A stretch of DNA of 41,457 nucleotides. Origin: a virus. A program made the position numbers and the translations under genes. The stretch lies in the IMG/VR virus record IMGVR_UViG_3300017771_000028, positions 1 through 41,457 of that record; one strand, given 5' to 3'. The notes under the pieces are model-generated. The model did no database searches. It was not told where the DNA came from and saw only the letters and a list, made by a program, of their open reading frames with translations. The stretch's first letter is position 1; each line of letters begins with the position of its first letter. Positions 8,698 to 17,400 of the stretch are shown here, piece by piece.

Positions 8698-9667
8698 ATG
8701 TGTCTCCTAAATAATTTGCTACAAGTCCTTTTGACCTGTATACAATAAGCGGCTGTCTTGGCCATTTAAAATCTATATCTACTTCAAACGATTCACCTGA
8801 ATACAAAGAAGGTGTGCTTACAAGAAACGAACCAACAGGAGCATCTATTTCTCCATCACACACAACAAACCTTACATTTTTAGTACGGGGTGCGGTGTTA
8901 TCCATTTCTACTACAAAACTTTGTATCTTTACAGTATCACCATGATTCATTATCATAACATGGCAGGTATCAGAAGTACCTGCTACCTGTAAAACTTGTT
9001 GTTTGTTCATATAGTAGTCCGACTCAACAAGCCTGTCAAGTACCTGTAATCCATAGCTATGAAAAATCGGTCTAGTAAATATACTTATGTTATCTAAATC
9101 TGCATGTTTTGTAATATCACTTGATAAACTATACTTTAGTTTTTTATTGTGTAACAGTATCATAGGATCAACCTGTACACTTTCTATAAGATAATCTGGA
9201 TCACCTTTCTTTGTAAAGTAAAGGTTAAGTAAACTATTATCAGATGACTTACTTATATCAGCAATATCAGCTAGGTTCATATTCTTTTTAATAACATGAT
9301 AGTTTGCTACAATTTCTAGTTGTAAGTTTTCTTTAAATAATTGTATTCCAATATCAACGTTTGTATTTGCTTTTTCGTTTGTAACTTCTAATAGACGACT
9401 GCTTAGTTCTTTAATTATAAGTACATTACTCTTTGCACCTATATCCCATGTACGGTTTTCAATATCAAATACTGGACCGATTGTGCGGCGGCTACGTTTA
9501 CCACTAAGTACTTCACGAGCCATACTATTATAAGTCTCTATCACAATGATATCTTCCTCTTCCTCATCCGGAATAGGAGTCATTGACATCTGTAATATTT
9601 TACCTGTATTACTGTTGAACTTGACGTAATAACTTGGATTGTAATCTGTAACTGTCTCGTTGTCCAT
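8681..9667 (-). CDS. Unknown protein, accessory operon
   Basis: A 328-residue protein that I do not recognise. The N-terminus has YYVKFNSNTGKILQMSM followed by an acidic stretch (DEEEEDIIVIE), and the rest alternates beta-strand-like segments with few helices. The C-terminal 120 residues (from about 210) read as beta-sandwich, with a final FKWPRQPLIVYRSKGL segment. This could be a virion-associated or carbohydrate-binding protein, but nothing specific supports that. The start lies 59 nt inside the upstream glycosyltransferase-like gene, an unusually long overlap for this operon. The next methionine (first base 9589) has no visible ribosome binding site, so I kept the long form. Confidence 0.6.
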   Translation of the reverse strand: MDNETVTDYNPSYYVKFNSNTGKILQMSMTPIPDEEEEDIIVIETYNSMAREVLSGKRSRRTIGPVFDIENRTWDIGAKSNVLIIKELSSRLLEVTNEKANTNVDIGIQLFKENLQLEIVANYHVIKKNMNLADIADISKSSDNSLLNLYFTKKGDPDYLIESVQVDPMILLHNKKLKYSLSSDITKHADLDNISIFTRPIFHSYGLQVLDRLVESDYYMNKQQVLQVAGTSDTCHVMIMNHGDTVKIQSFVVEMDNTAPRTKNVRFVVCDGEIDAPVGSFLVSTPSLYSGESFEVDIDFKWPRQPLIVYRSKGLVANYLGDTYGRTN

Positions 9668-10457
9668 TAAATATATCTTCTGTTAGAAAGTCAGGCTCTT
9701 TATAGTAAAGTATACCAGTGGTTGCATAGTTTTGTATTTTTACTGTGCCACCTTCTCTTACCCAAACGTTTAAATAGTCTGTCCATTTTTCTGCTCTTTG
9801 TTTGTAATATGTGTTAGCAATGTCCATATCAATATAAAATAGCATATCGTCTGTAACATTCTCTAATGCCATATCATTAATAATAATTCCGTGCATAACA
9901 TCTGAACTATAATTATCTGGCAGGTGCTGTGGCAAAAACTTGTGCTTAAACAGTTCATGGTAGTTTTGCATATATGGATCAGCAAGTTTAAAGTAATCCA
10001 TTGATGCATCTGTTTTCTTAAAATAAAACCAAGCACTGTATACAGGCATAAGTTTATATTCATCTAACCATTCATGTCTTCTATCTGAATCTACAAGTAA
10101 ATGTCTAAAATCTTTTATCATGCCTGGAAAGCATATCTCATAATTAGCTGATAGATAATCCCATACTGTATCCAAATTACTATTCACAATAGATGCACAA
10201 TCCATTACAATAGTTTCTTCATATGGTGTTACCCACCAAGACTGCCAATCATTTATTCTTGGGTTAATTTTATTAGCAAAAGGATACTCAACAATATTAT
10301 CAAATGGCTCTTCATGCCAAGTTTCAATATCATCTAAGTTACCACAAACAAGTGACACACTTGCTTCAGGGTTATTAGTCTTAATACTGAATCCTAATGC
10401 AACGGCTTGTTTGCGTTCATCTTCTGTTTGTGCTTGGATTAAATAACCCTGGCTCAT
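9609..10457 (-). CDS. Glycosyltransferase-like protein, DxD motif degenerate
   Basis: A 282-residue protein that appears related to its upstream neighbour. Both have a WxxTPY/EYSPY turn followed by a strand that carries the sugar-nucleotide motif in GT8-like enzymes. Here the strand reads ETIVMDCASIV (D86-C87-A88), whereas the neighbour has a clean DxD. The final acidic residue of the motif is therefore missing, suggesting a changed or lost catalytic role, perhaps as a partner subunit. The C-terminal half is rich in Tyr, Trp and Asp. It starts in a TAATG overlap and shares 59 nt with the next gene. The relation to the neighbour is my reading of short matching segments and needs an alignment. 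Confidence 0.45.
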   Translation of the reverse strand: MSQGYLIQAQTEDERKQAVALGFSIKTNNPEASVSLVCGNLDDIETWHEEPFDNIVEYPFANKINPRINDWQSWWVTPYEETIVMDCASIVNSNLDTVWDYLSANYEICFPGMIKDFRHLLVDSDRRHEWLDEYKLMPVYSAWFYFKKTDASMDYFKLADPYMQNYHELFKHKFLPQHLPDNYSSDVMHGIIINDMALENVTDDMLFYIDMDIANTYYKQRAEKWTDYLNVWVREGGTVKIQNYATTGILYYKEPDFLTEDIFNGQRDSYRLQSKLLRQVQQ

Positions 10458-11341
10458 TAAGAATGCTCCTTTAAAATATCACCAGCATTTCTACTTAACG
10501 CTCGTTTATTCATACAGTGTATATCAATATCTTTTACATTGCTTAAAATATTTTTCCATTCTTCTCTCCTGTTGTTTACAAGAAAGATCCATTCAGTTTC
10601 TCTAACTTCAACTAAATCATCCTGTTGTAACATATTCACAATAGGTATCCCACCAAAGTTACCAATTGTATCTCCTTCAACCATTCCATTTAGAATATGA
10701 ACTGCTATACTAACGCAATAGTCTGTTCTAAATAAAGTTCCTGGAAAATTATAAATGTATTGATAAAAACTATAGTTCTCTGCTATATGTGACCATGTAT
10801 CAAAAAATAATTGTGTAAGTTCACTTCTATCAAACATAATTACAGTACTCCACCACATGGGGATACCTGCATCATATAGTAACCTTTCACGATGGTGCAT
10901 GTTACCATTTCTTAAGTCTTGTGAAGTGTTAAACATATTGAGTCCTGGGTGTTCCCAGAACTTTGATAAAAAGTCAGTACGAATCATATAGTCAATATCA
11001 ATTAACAATGTTTGATGATAGGGACTATACTCGTAAATCTTATGTTTGTTATTGTTTGTGAACTGTGCAACAAAGGTTGCATACGGACTGTCGTAATGTT
11101 TACGTTTATTATTAACTTGTTCTTCTTGTGTAATTACAACTTCATCTATGTATTTGTCAACAAGATCTTGTCCATGGCTTTGTGTTAGGTAAGCCCATGT
11201 TCCTTCATCTGTTATTAGACATACTGGTACGTCTAAATGTTTCTTTGCTTGTTTTGCCGCTAGTAAACTAAAATATCCATAATCAAGTTGTTCATTATTA
11301 TAGGCAAACATGCAAACGCCACGCTTTGCACTATACTCCAT
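10457..11341 (-). CDS. GT8-like glycosyltransferase
   Basis: A 294-residue protein. It begins with a nucleotide-binding strand and helix (GVCMFAYNNEQLDYGY, then LLAAKQAKKHL) and VPVCLITDE. Further on, YSPYHQTLLIDIDYMIRTDF gives a DxD at D115-I116-D117, and the downstream MWWSTVIMFDRSE and NFPGTLFRTDYCVSIAVHIL segments match the layout of retaining GT8-like enzymes. It would transfer a sugar from a nucleotide donor in the cytoplasm. It follows the 115-residue gene directly (stop TAA then ATG) and is the first enzyme of the operon transcribed from the promoter near 11.7 kb. Donor and acceptor unknown. Confidence 0.62.
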   Translation of the reverse strand: MEYSAKRGVCMFAYNNEQLDYGYFSLLAAKQAKKHLDVPVCLITDEGTWAYLTQSHGQDLVDKYIDEVVITQEEQVNNKRKHYDSPYATFVAQFTNNNKHKIYEYSPYHQTLLIDIDYMIRTDFLSKFWEHPGLNMFNTSQDLRNGNMHHRERLLYDAGIPMWWSTVIMFDRSELTQLFFDTWSHIAENYSFYQYIYNFPGTLFRTDYCVSIAVHILNGMVEGDTIGNFGGIPIVNMLQQDDLVEVRETEWIFLVNNRREEWKNILSNVKDIDIHCMNKRALSRNAGDILKEHS

Positions 11342-11689
11342 TTACCAATCCATAATTTTCTTGATGCTTCTCATCTTTTTTAGTTTATTGTATTCAACAT
11401 CATATTCATTAGTTGCACTTGTGTATGCACTAATAAGGTCGTCAAAGAATCCTTGTAGGTTTTTAATTTCAACTGGGTTGTCTTTACTATCAATTATTAC
11501 TGCTTCAGTTTTACCAATATCCAGTAATGTCTTTACAAAACTTATTAGACTAGGTTCAGAACTAAAACTACCACCATTTGTGTGTACAAGTTTTAGTTGG
11601 TTTACTCTATTCCTAATATTTTGTTTTTGATTTGTGAAAGTAAGATTGTAGTTCGAGAACTCCAGAGCTTTCTGTAGACGTTCGTCCAT
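11342..11689 (-). CDS. Small unknown protein, first gene of the accessory operon
   Basis: A 115-residue protein, helical by residue pattern, with a basic, possibly coiled C-terminus (EYNKLKKMRSIKKIMDW). The start is well supported by AGGAG about 7-8 nt before the ATG and by a consensus promoter just upstream. I recognise no domain. As the leading gene of an early-type operon it could be a regulator, an adaptor for the enzymes that follow or an unrelated early protein; the sequence does not decide between these. Its stop codon directly abuts the next start codon. Confidence 0.65.
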   Translation of the reverse strand: MDERLQKALEFSNYNLTFTNQKQNIRNRVNQLKLVHTNGGSFSSEPSLISFVKTLLDIGKTEAVIIDSKDNPVEIKNLQGFFDDLISAYTSATNEYDVEYNKLKKMRSIKKIMDW

Positions 11690-11712
11690 CTGTTTACTCC
11701 TATAGTTTAGTA

Positions 11713-11741
11713 ATTATATATGTATTTATTAAGGATGTCAA
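11713..11741 (-). promoter_or_regulatory. Consensus sigma70 promoter of the accessory operon
   Basis: On the minus strand a perfect TTGACA (11736-11741) and a perfect TATAAT (11713-11718) are separated by exactly 17 bp. The expected start site is near 11706, giving a leader of about 17 nt that includes the AGGAG of the 115-residue gene. The spacer also contains AATAAATA (11723-11730), one base away from the T4-type late box, so late expression is also possible. No terminator separates this promoter from the tail-fibre genes upstream, so late transcripts could read through. Confidence 0.85.
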
Positions 11742-11748
11742 GCACTAA

Positions 11749-12867
11749 TTATGGGTTAGGTGTCCAATTTTGTTCTGTAATTATTGTTGGAACCTTTGCA
11801 ATTCTAGTTTGAAATATGTATGCTGTACCATCAACTTTGTGTACTGAACCATTACTAGAACCTAACCAACCTGTATCAGGTGCATCTTGTGCTACTCTAT
11901 AACCAGTGTTAAGAGTAATGTTTGCATCTACTTGTGCAACATCATCAGCGTCTTCTGTAAGTTCTGTCTTGAGCCACAAGCAAAAATTTGTACCGTCCAT
12001 ACCTATTTTTGCATATACGGTTACTTCTCTACCACCATACTGTGCGTAACCTTCTCCAGATACATACACACCAGAATACGTATATTGTCCTGCGTATGCT
12101 CCTAAATCACCAGTATCAAATCCTTGTGCGTTAAAGATTTGTTGGTAGGTGTCATCAAATTCATAAAAACTTTTTATTCCTGTTCCGTTTGCGCCACCTT
12201 TTGTAGTTTGTTTGGCACCAACGTATATGGTATCTATTTGGTCAAATATATAATCCCATTCATTATGTCCAAAGGATCCGCCTATGGCTTCTAAATCAAT
12301 TATAATTTGGCCACCACTATTAAAGAAGTGTCTAGCGTCATTGTAGTCTGTCCATGTGTACTTTTGTATTGTAGTTAATGTACCTCTTGTAAGGGCACTG
12401 GCCGCATCATTTGTACCCCATGCTACGCCACCGTTGGAGTGTGCATGTGTTTCAATTAACTCTCCTGTTGCACCAAGATCAAACTTTGCATCAGTGTTTT
12501 CATAGGATGTCATTACTGCTTCTAATGGATTCATATCACTTGCTAGTACTACGTCAACGTTTTGTGTTACGTAGTTATTAATTGTCATAGAGGAATCTTC
12601 TCTATGGTATTCGCCACTATTAACGTGAGCCGCTAGTAGGTTATAATGCTTCGCTTCAATAAGTGTGTTGGCTGTCACTGTCATATTATTTGATGGTTGT
12701 CCCCAACCTAACCTTCTTAATACTTCACTTTTGTGTAAGCTAATATCATAGGTGTAGGCTATTGGATCACCATTACTGTCTTTTGGATCTTGCCACAGTA
12801 CATTCCAACGATCTACGACCGTGTTAAATGAAACTGCGGTAATTGTGTCACCAACATTACGAGGCAT
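11749..12867 (-). CDS. Tail-fibre/appendage-type virion protein
   Basis: A 372-residue protein rich in Thr, Asn, Gly and Tyr, typical of phage fibre and appendage proteins. It begins MPRNVGDTITAVSFNTVVDRWN and has a central THAHSNGG stretch and beta-rich repeats with many Gly-Tyr and Gly-Gly pairs. No cysteine cluster or catalytic motif is seen. It is last in the run of fibre-type genes that follows the giant wedge protein and starts in a TAATG overlap with the previous gene. Role in host adsorption is inferred from composition and position. Confidence 0.55.
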   Translation of the reverse strand: MPRNVGDTITAVSFNTVVDRWNVLWQDPKDSNGDPIAYTYDISLHKSEVLRRLGWGQPSNNMTVTANTLIEAKHYNLLAAHVNSGEYHREDSSMTINNYVTQNVDVVLASDMNPLEAVMTSYENTDAKFDLGATGELIETHAHSNGGVAWGTNDAASALTRGTLTTIQKYTWTDYNDARHFFNSGGQIIIDLEAIGGSFGHNEWDYIFDQIDTIYVGAKQTTKGGANGTGIKSFYEFDDTYQQIFNAQGFDTGDLGAYAGQYTYSGVYVSGEGYAQYGGREVTVYAKIGMDGTNFCLWLKTELTEDADDVAQVDANITLNTGYRVAQDAPDTGWLGSSNGSVHKVDGTAYIFQTRIAKVPTIITEQNWTPNP

Positions 12868-13778
12868 TATTTTGTTCCTACTACGACTTCAATTAATTCT
12901 ATGCCTTCGCTGTCCTTGTCTGCTAACGCTCTGCCGACAATGCGATACCAATCGAGTGCTTCTTGCTTCTCGTAATCTGAGACTGCTCGAGCAGTTCCTG
13001 GTTCTTCACTGCTTACAAGTCTTTGACCTTTACGTACTGGACCAATTACTTTACAAGGTACACGACCTTCTAATGCAACCGCCACTGTTGTACCTTCCAT
13101 TGCACTATTCATTAAGTACGCTGGATTTGAAGATACAATACCGAAAACCTCAGAGCTAAATGCTTCTGTTGTTTGTGTGACTTCTGCTTCACCACCTATC
13201 ATAAGAACTGTACCTGGATCATATTCCTGATCGCTTGAATAAAGTTCTGCTAAGTCAGCGTATAACGCTCTGGTTGCTGTACCGTGATAAAAGAAATCTG
13301 TACCTGTGCCTGTAGTTGGGTTTAGGTTGTAACCTTTACTAATTGTAGTAAATATTGCCTGTACCGCCGCTGATGGAGTATGAGTTGTGCTAACTGTAAA
13401 TGGTTCATGTGAACTAATTACTGCAATAATACTTCCACCTGCTTTCATGATAATAACTTGCTTATCATTACCTAGGTTATCTTGAATGGTATGTAGCTCG
13501 CTACCACCTCCCATGCTAACCCAGTTTGCACCATCATAGTATTTCATTTCTTTATCTGCGGCTGTATTGTCAAACCAAATTTGTCCTTCTGAAGGATTAC
13601 TTGGTGCAGTACCGCCAGCAAAATGTTCTAATAGATGTAATAGGTTTTCAGCAATAACTTCACCATAGCCGTAGTAGTTTTTACCTACTAAACTTAGGCT
13701 AGTTTCAATATTAAGTGTTCCGTCATTGACTGTAATGGCAGTTTTTGTGCCGTCAGAATAATCAACTGTATAAGCCAT
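12867..13778 (-). CDS. Tail-fibre protein with a possible self-processing C-terminal domain
   Basis: A 303-residue protein. Residues 35-70 (ENLLHLLEHFAGGTAPSNP, then EGQIWFD) match the attachment-type segment seen in many tail fibres, followed by a YYDGANWV turn at 80-87. The C-terminal part, residues 174-265, contains ADLAELYSS, DPGTVLMIGG, FGIVSSNPAYLMN and VALEGRVPCKV, a run that resembles the intramolecular chaperone/auto-processing domain known from some phage spikes (Peptidase_G2 type). If so, the C-terminus would help the trimer fold and might be cleaved off. The catalytic residues cannot be assigned by eye. GGGAG precedes the start. Confidence 0.6.
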   Translation of the reverse strand: MAYTVDYSDGTKTAITVNDGTLNIETSLSLVGKNYYGYGEVIAENLLHLLEHFAGGTAPSNPSEGQIWFDNTAADKEMKYYDGANWVSMGGGSELHTIQDNLGNDKQVIIMKAGGSIIAVISSHEPFTVSTTHTPSAAVQAIFTTISKGYNLNPTTGTGTDFFYHGTATRALYADLAELYSSDQEYDPGTVLMIGGEAEVTQTTEAFSSEVFGIVSSNPAYLMNSAMEGTTVAVALEGRVPCKVIGPVRKGQRLVSSEEPGTARAVSDYEKQEALDWYRIVGRALADKDSEGIELIEVVVGTK

Positions 13779-13780
13779 TT

Positions 13781-14380
13781 TTAACTCCCTGCCTGTATTC
13801 TAATTGTATAGATCACTTGGATCTTTCTGTTTGCACTCTTTTCAATAGGGTGGAAACAGATGTGACTTAACCTTGTATCAGCCGCTGTCTGCAGGGCTAC
13901 TTCATCAAAGGTAAAGTTTCCGATCATTGATGTTGTATTGTCTGTTGTCTCTTGGCCTGCTGGCTCCGCATAATCTAGAGTAGCAGTAACAACAACATCC
14001 GAATATGGTTGTCCGTCATAAGGCTGGATCTCCACTTTATTATTTGTGGTATCTGTGTTAGCCGGATCGTCCACATCAACAATCTTTGTATATGTTTGGT
14101 TATATAGATCACCTAGTTTGGTGTCTGTGTTTGTGGATCTGTATTCAACGTTTCCTACTGCGTCAATAACGGTTCCACCGTTGCCAAATTTCATTTGTAC
14201 AACTTGGAATCCTTGACCGGAAACAGTTGTTCCACTTAATAGACTAGCAATAGCAACACTAAAGTTTTCATAGTTAATTGCATTGTGTTTGTCTAGTAGA
14301 ACTTCATTTGTATCGTAATCTCGTATTAGCACATGTCCATCGACGAATGCTAAGGTACGATCAGCAAAATTAGTGTTCAT
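13781..14380 (-). CDS. Tail-fibre/baseplate-appendage-type virion protein
   Basis: A 199-residue, acidic, beta-rich protein with many Thr, Asp and Val residues and no catalytic motif. The centre (FGNGGTVIDAVGNVEYRST) and the C-terminus (ICFHPIEKSANRKIQVIYTI) look like strands of a structural virion protein. An AGGAG lies about 7 nt before the ATG. It stands between the giant wedge-type gene and the fibre gene with only a 2-nt gap to the latter, so it probably belongs to the tail tip. A partial late-box-like sequence (GCTAAATA, 14397-14404, minus strand) lies upstream but matches only 6 of 8 bases. Confidence 0.5.
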   Translation of the reverse strand: MNTNFADRTLAFVDGHVLIRDYDTNEVLLDKHNAINYENFSVAIASLLSGTTVSGQGFQVVQMKFGNGGTVIDAVGNVEYRSTNTDTKLGDLYNQTYTKIVDVDDPANTDTTNNKVEIQPYDGQPYSDVVVTATLDYAEPAGQETTDNTTSMIGNFTFDEVALQTAADTRLSHICFHPIEKSANRKIQVIYTIRIQAGS

Positions 14381-14405
14381 TGTATTCTCCTAGTAGTATT
14401 TAGCA

Positions 14406-17400
14406 TCATAAATCAATGCCCTGTGTGCCTGCCTGCAATTTTGCAGACAATAATCCAGTACCGGATAGTATTGACGTTGCTTCCCATTCCAATGTACCAG
14501 AGTTCTTGGCAATGTCATTAATTTTGTTCTCGTCAACGTACTCGTTGCTTGAGTTAGTGACACCTTTTATAGTGCCGTTCCAGACGCCTGCGTCTGTAAT
14601 ATCTACAATAGTGCTACCACTTGCATGTGCCTTTTGTGAGGCATATCCACGGTATGCTACTGTAATCGTATTGTTATCTGCTGTGCTATATTCAAGTACT
14701 TCACCATTAATGTAAGCAAAGCCACCTGACTTGTTAAAGTTAGCAGAACTTGTTACAGGTATTGTTGTATCAATGTTTGTAATAGCCGCAGTAGTTGTTG
14801 TACTCTTTGCTTGTTCAAGTATATCAATTAGTGCGTTTAGTTTTCCATCCTGTCTGTAAACAAATGTTCTTGAATCTGCATTAACTGTATCACCACTTGT
14901 ATTAGTTTGTATAGTAATTGTTAAGTCTTCAGCAGTATCTAGTTGTGCCAAACTGTTTCTATTATTGTCATTACCTGTGTAGTTGTATAGCTCAGGTTCA
15001 ATGAAGCTACCACCATTAACTATATCAGCTGGTGTACTTGTATCAGTAAATGCCTGTGATGTATATGTATCTGTAAATGATGCTGTATCAAATGCACTAC
15101 TTAGAATATCATTCTTATATGTGTTTGCTTTTAGAGCATTGTTTAGATAATCATTACCTTCTTGGTTAGTACTGAACTGGTTTAGTTTAATTGTTGTATC
15201 AGTTGTATATGATTCAGTAATACCTATTGGCGCATCTTCTGTAATAGTAGTTGCGTCTATAATGTTTCTTATCTTAGTATGGAAAGGTTTAACATCATTA
15301 ATGTAACCTAGTAAAGAATTAATGGTTCCTTTCTTATACTTATTAGTTGTACTATTTGCTGGTGTTGTAACTTCCAATTGAATATACGTTGTTTTATGCA
15401 CCCAGTCAACCTGTTTCTGTGTTGCTAAACAATGTCTAACTATGCAGAAGAAAAACTTATTAAAGTTATCTACATGCTGTTCAATAAAGATATCATGTCT
15501 TAGTGCATATACTAGGTAATGCCAGAATACCTGCTTGTTACCGTCCCAAGCAAGACTATCCCAACCATTTTTATCCCATGCATCTATTCTGTTACTATCA
15601 ACTAACCAGTCAGCAAATTGTATTGTACCGTTTTTCTTATGCTGTACAATCCACTGTTCACCGTTCCATTTTACAATTTCAGTTCTATCATATCCATCTG
15701 GGTCAACCATATTAACACCCACGACTCTGTGTTTAGATATATCAATATTAGCAAGATCGGTCTTCTTGTTAATTGTTATTGTAGGCTGTTCGTTTGTAAG
15801 CCTGTCAACATGGCTGTAGTCTGCGTAATCCCACATTTCTGTAAAGTCATATAAACTCGCATATCTCATCCATGTTTGATTATTTTTAAATGCTTGATAA
15901 CTGCTAGTACCACTTGTGTGTGCTTTTCTAGCATAATATATTTTCTTGTTAAACTTAACAAGTGTACCAACTGTATATGCAGTATTTGGAGCCCACGCAT
16001 CTAAGTTACTAAAGTCTACATTAATATCAATTACTTCTTTTTCTATGCCAATTGTTCTATCCCATTTGTCTGCTAAATCAGATACAAGGTTTATATTTGT
16101 TAGGTGCTTATTAATACAAGCAAGTGCTTCTTGTCTAGCCATGTTTGTATTATAAAACCAGCCTTGTCCTATCGCTCTGTCATCGCCAAATCTATTATAA
16201 ATGTGTAGGTCTCTATTAGGAAACTCTTTACCACTTGTTGCTTGGAATCCTGTTAAGTTATCAAGCACACCTCTATACCAGTATTCAGGAATAAGACCTC
16301 TGCCCTCTTGCATAACTGTCCAGCTATTGTGTGATGGCTTAGCAAGCTCTTTATTAATTTGTAATACTGATTTATGATCTGTTACATACTGTGTATTAGC
16401 CAAGAGGATTTCAATATCACTAATTGGTGCAATCCAACTAATACCATTTGCGGTAGGATCTCTAATTATTTCTGCAAGATTTTTTACAGGCATTGTTCTA
16501 TTTGGTGAAGATTTATATGAGGTTTTGTTTTTAACCCAGAAGTAATATACTTTGTCATATGTATTAGTCTTAGCATTGTAATCTTCATCTTCAGTATAGT
16601 AATAAATCTTTTCACCACTGTTTCTATCAACTATGCTATATGGTTCACCAGTAGCAACATTACCAAACATTTCTACTTTGGATGGAGTGTCTGCAAATTG
16701 GACACTAGCACTTATTGCTGGTGTGTTTGTAATATCTACCTTAACAAGAGTTTGGTTAACTTGTATTGCTTCATATTCATCTGGTGGTACAGTAGACTTT
16801 GACCATTCATAAACATCAATGCTTCCACCTTCCCAAAGTTTACCATAGTAATCTCTTTTGTATTCTGCAGAGCCTTGACTATAATCATAATAAATTGCGT
16901 TTGTTAAATCCCACCAAACTTTTCCTAGTTCTGCTTCGCCCCATGCTGTACCTGTGTTAAGTAAAATAGGCTCATTTAAATCTGTACTGTGGGTGTATCC
17001 GGCGGCATCAACAAATGATCTAAAGTCAATTTGCACGTTAGCAATACCTGGTATTGCACCAAGTACAGGATCAAATACTTCCAACTCTAACTCTGTGACT
17101 CTTCCGTTTCTACTACCATCATATATAAGTCCATGTGATATTGTATCTTTACCTACTGCTCTGGACGTTACAGATCTAGCACTGTCGTATACAAACTCAG
17201 TACCATTATGTGTGTAAACATATGTACCTCTGTTTGAAGGAGTATTATTCATATGATAGTTTGTCCAAACAGTATCGCCTGATTTCCAGTTATATCTGCC
17301 ATCACCATTACCAATTGCACCAACTGTGTATTGTGGGTTGTTTGCTATTTGATCAATAGCGGCTCCAATATTACCTAAGCCCTCATCAATATCTTTGTTG

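Noticed and set aside
14397-14404. Late-box-like GCTAAATA before the 199-residue gene
   Set aside because: Two of eight bases differ at the most conserved end and the operon already has an exact late box upstream of gp25.
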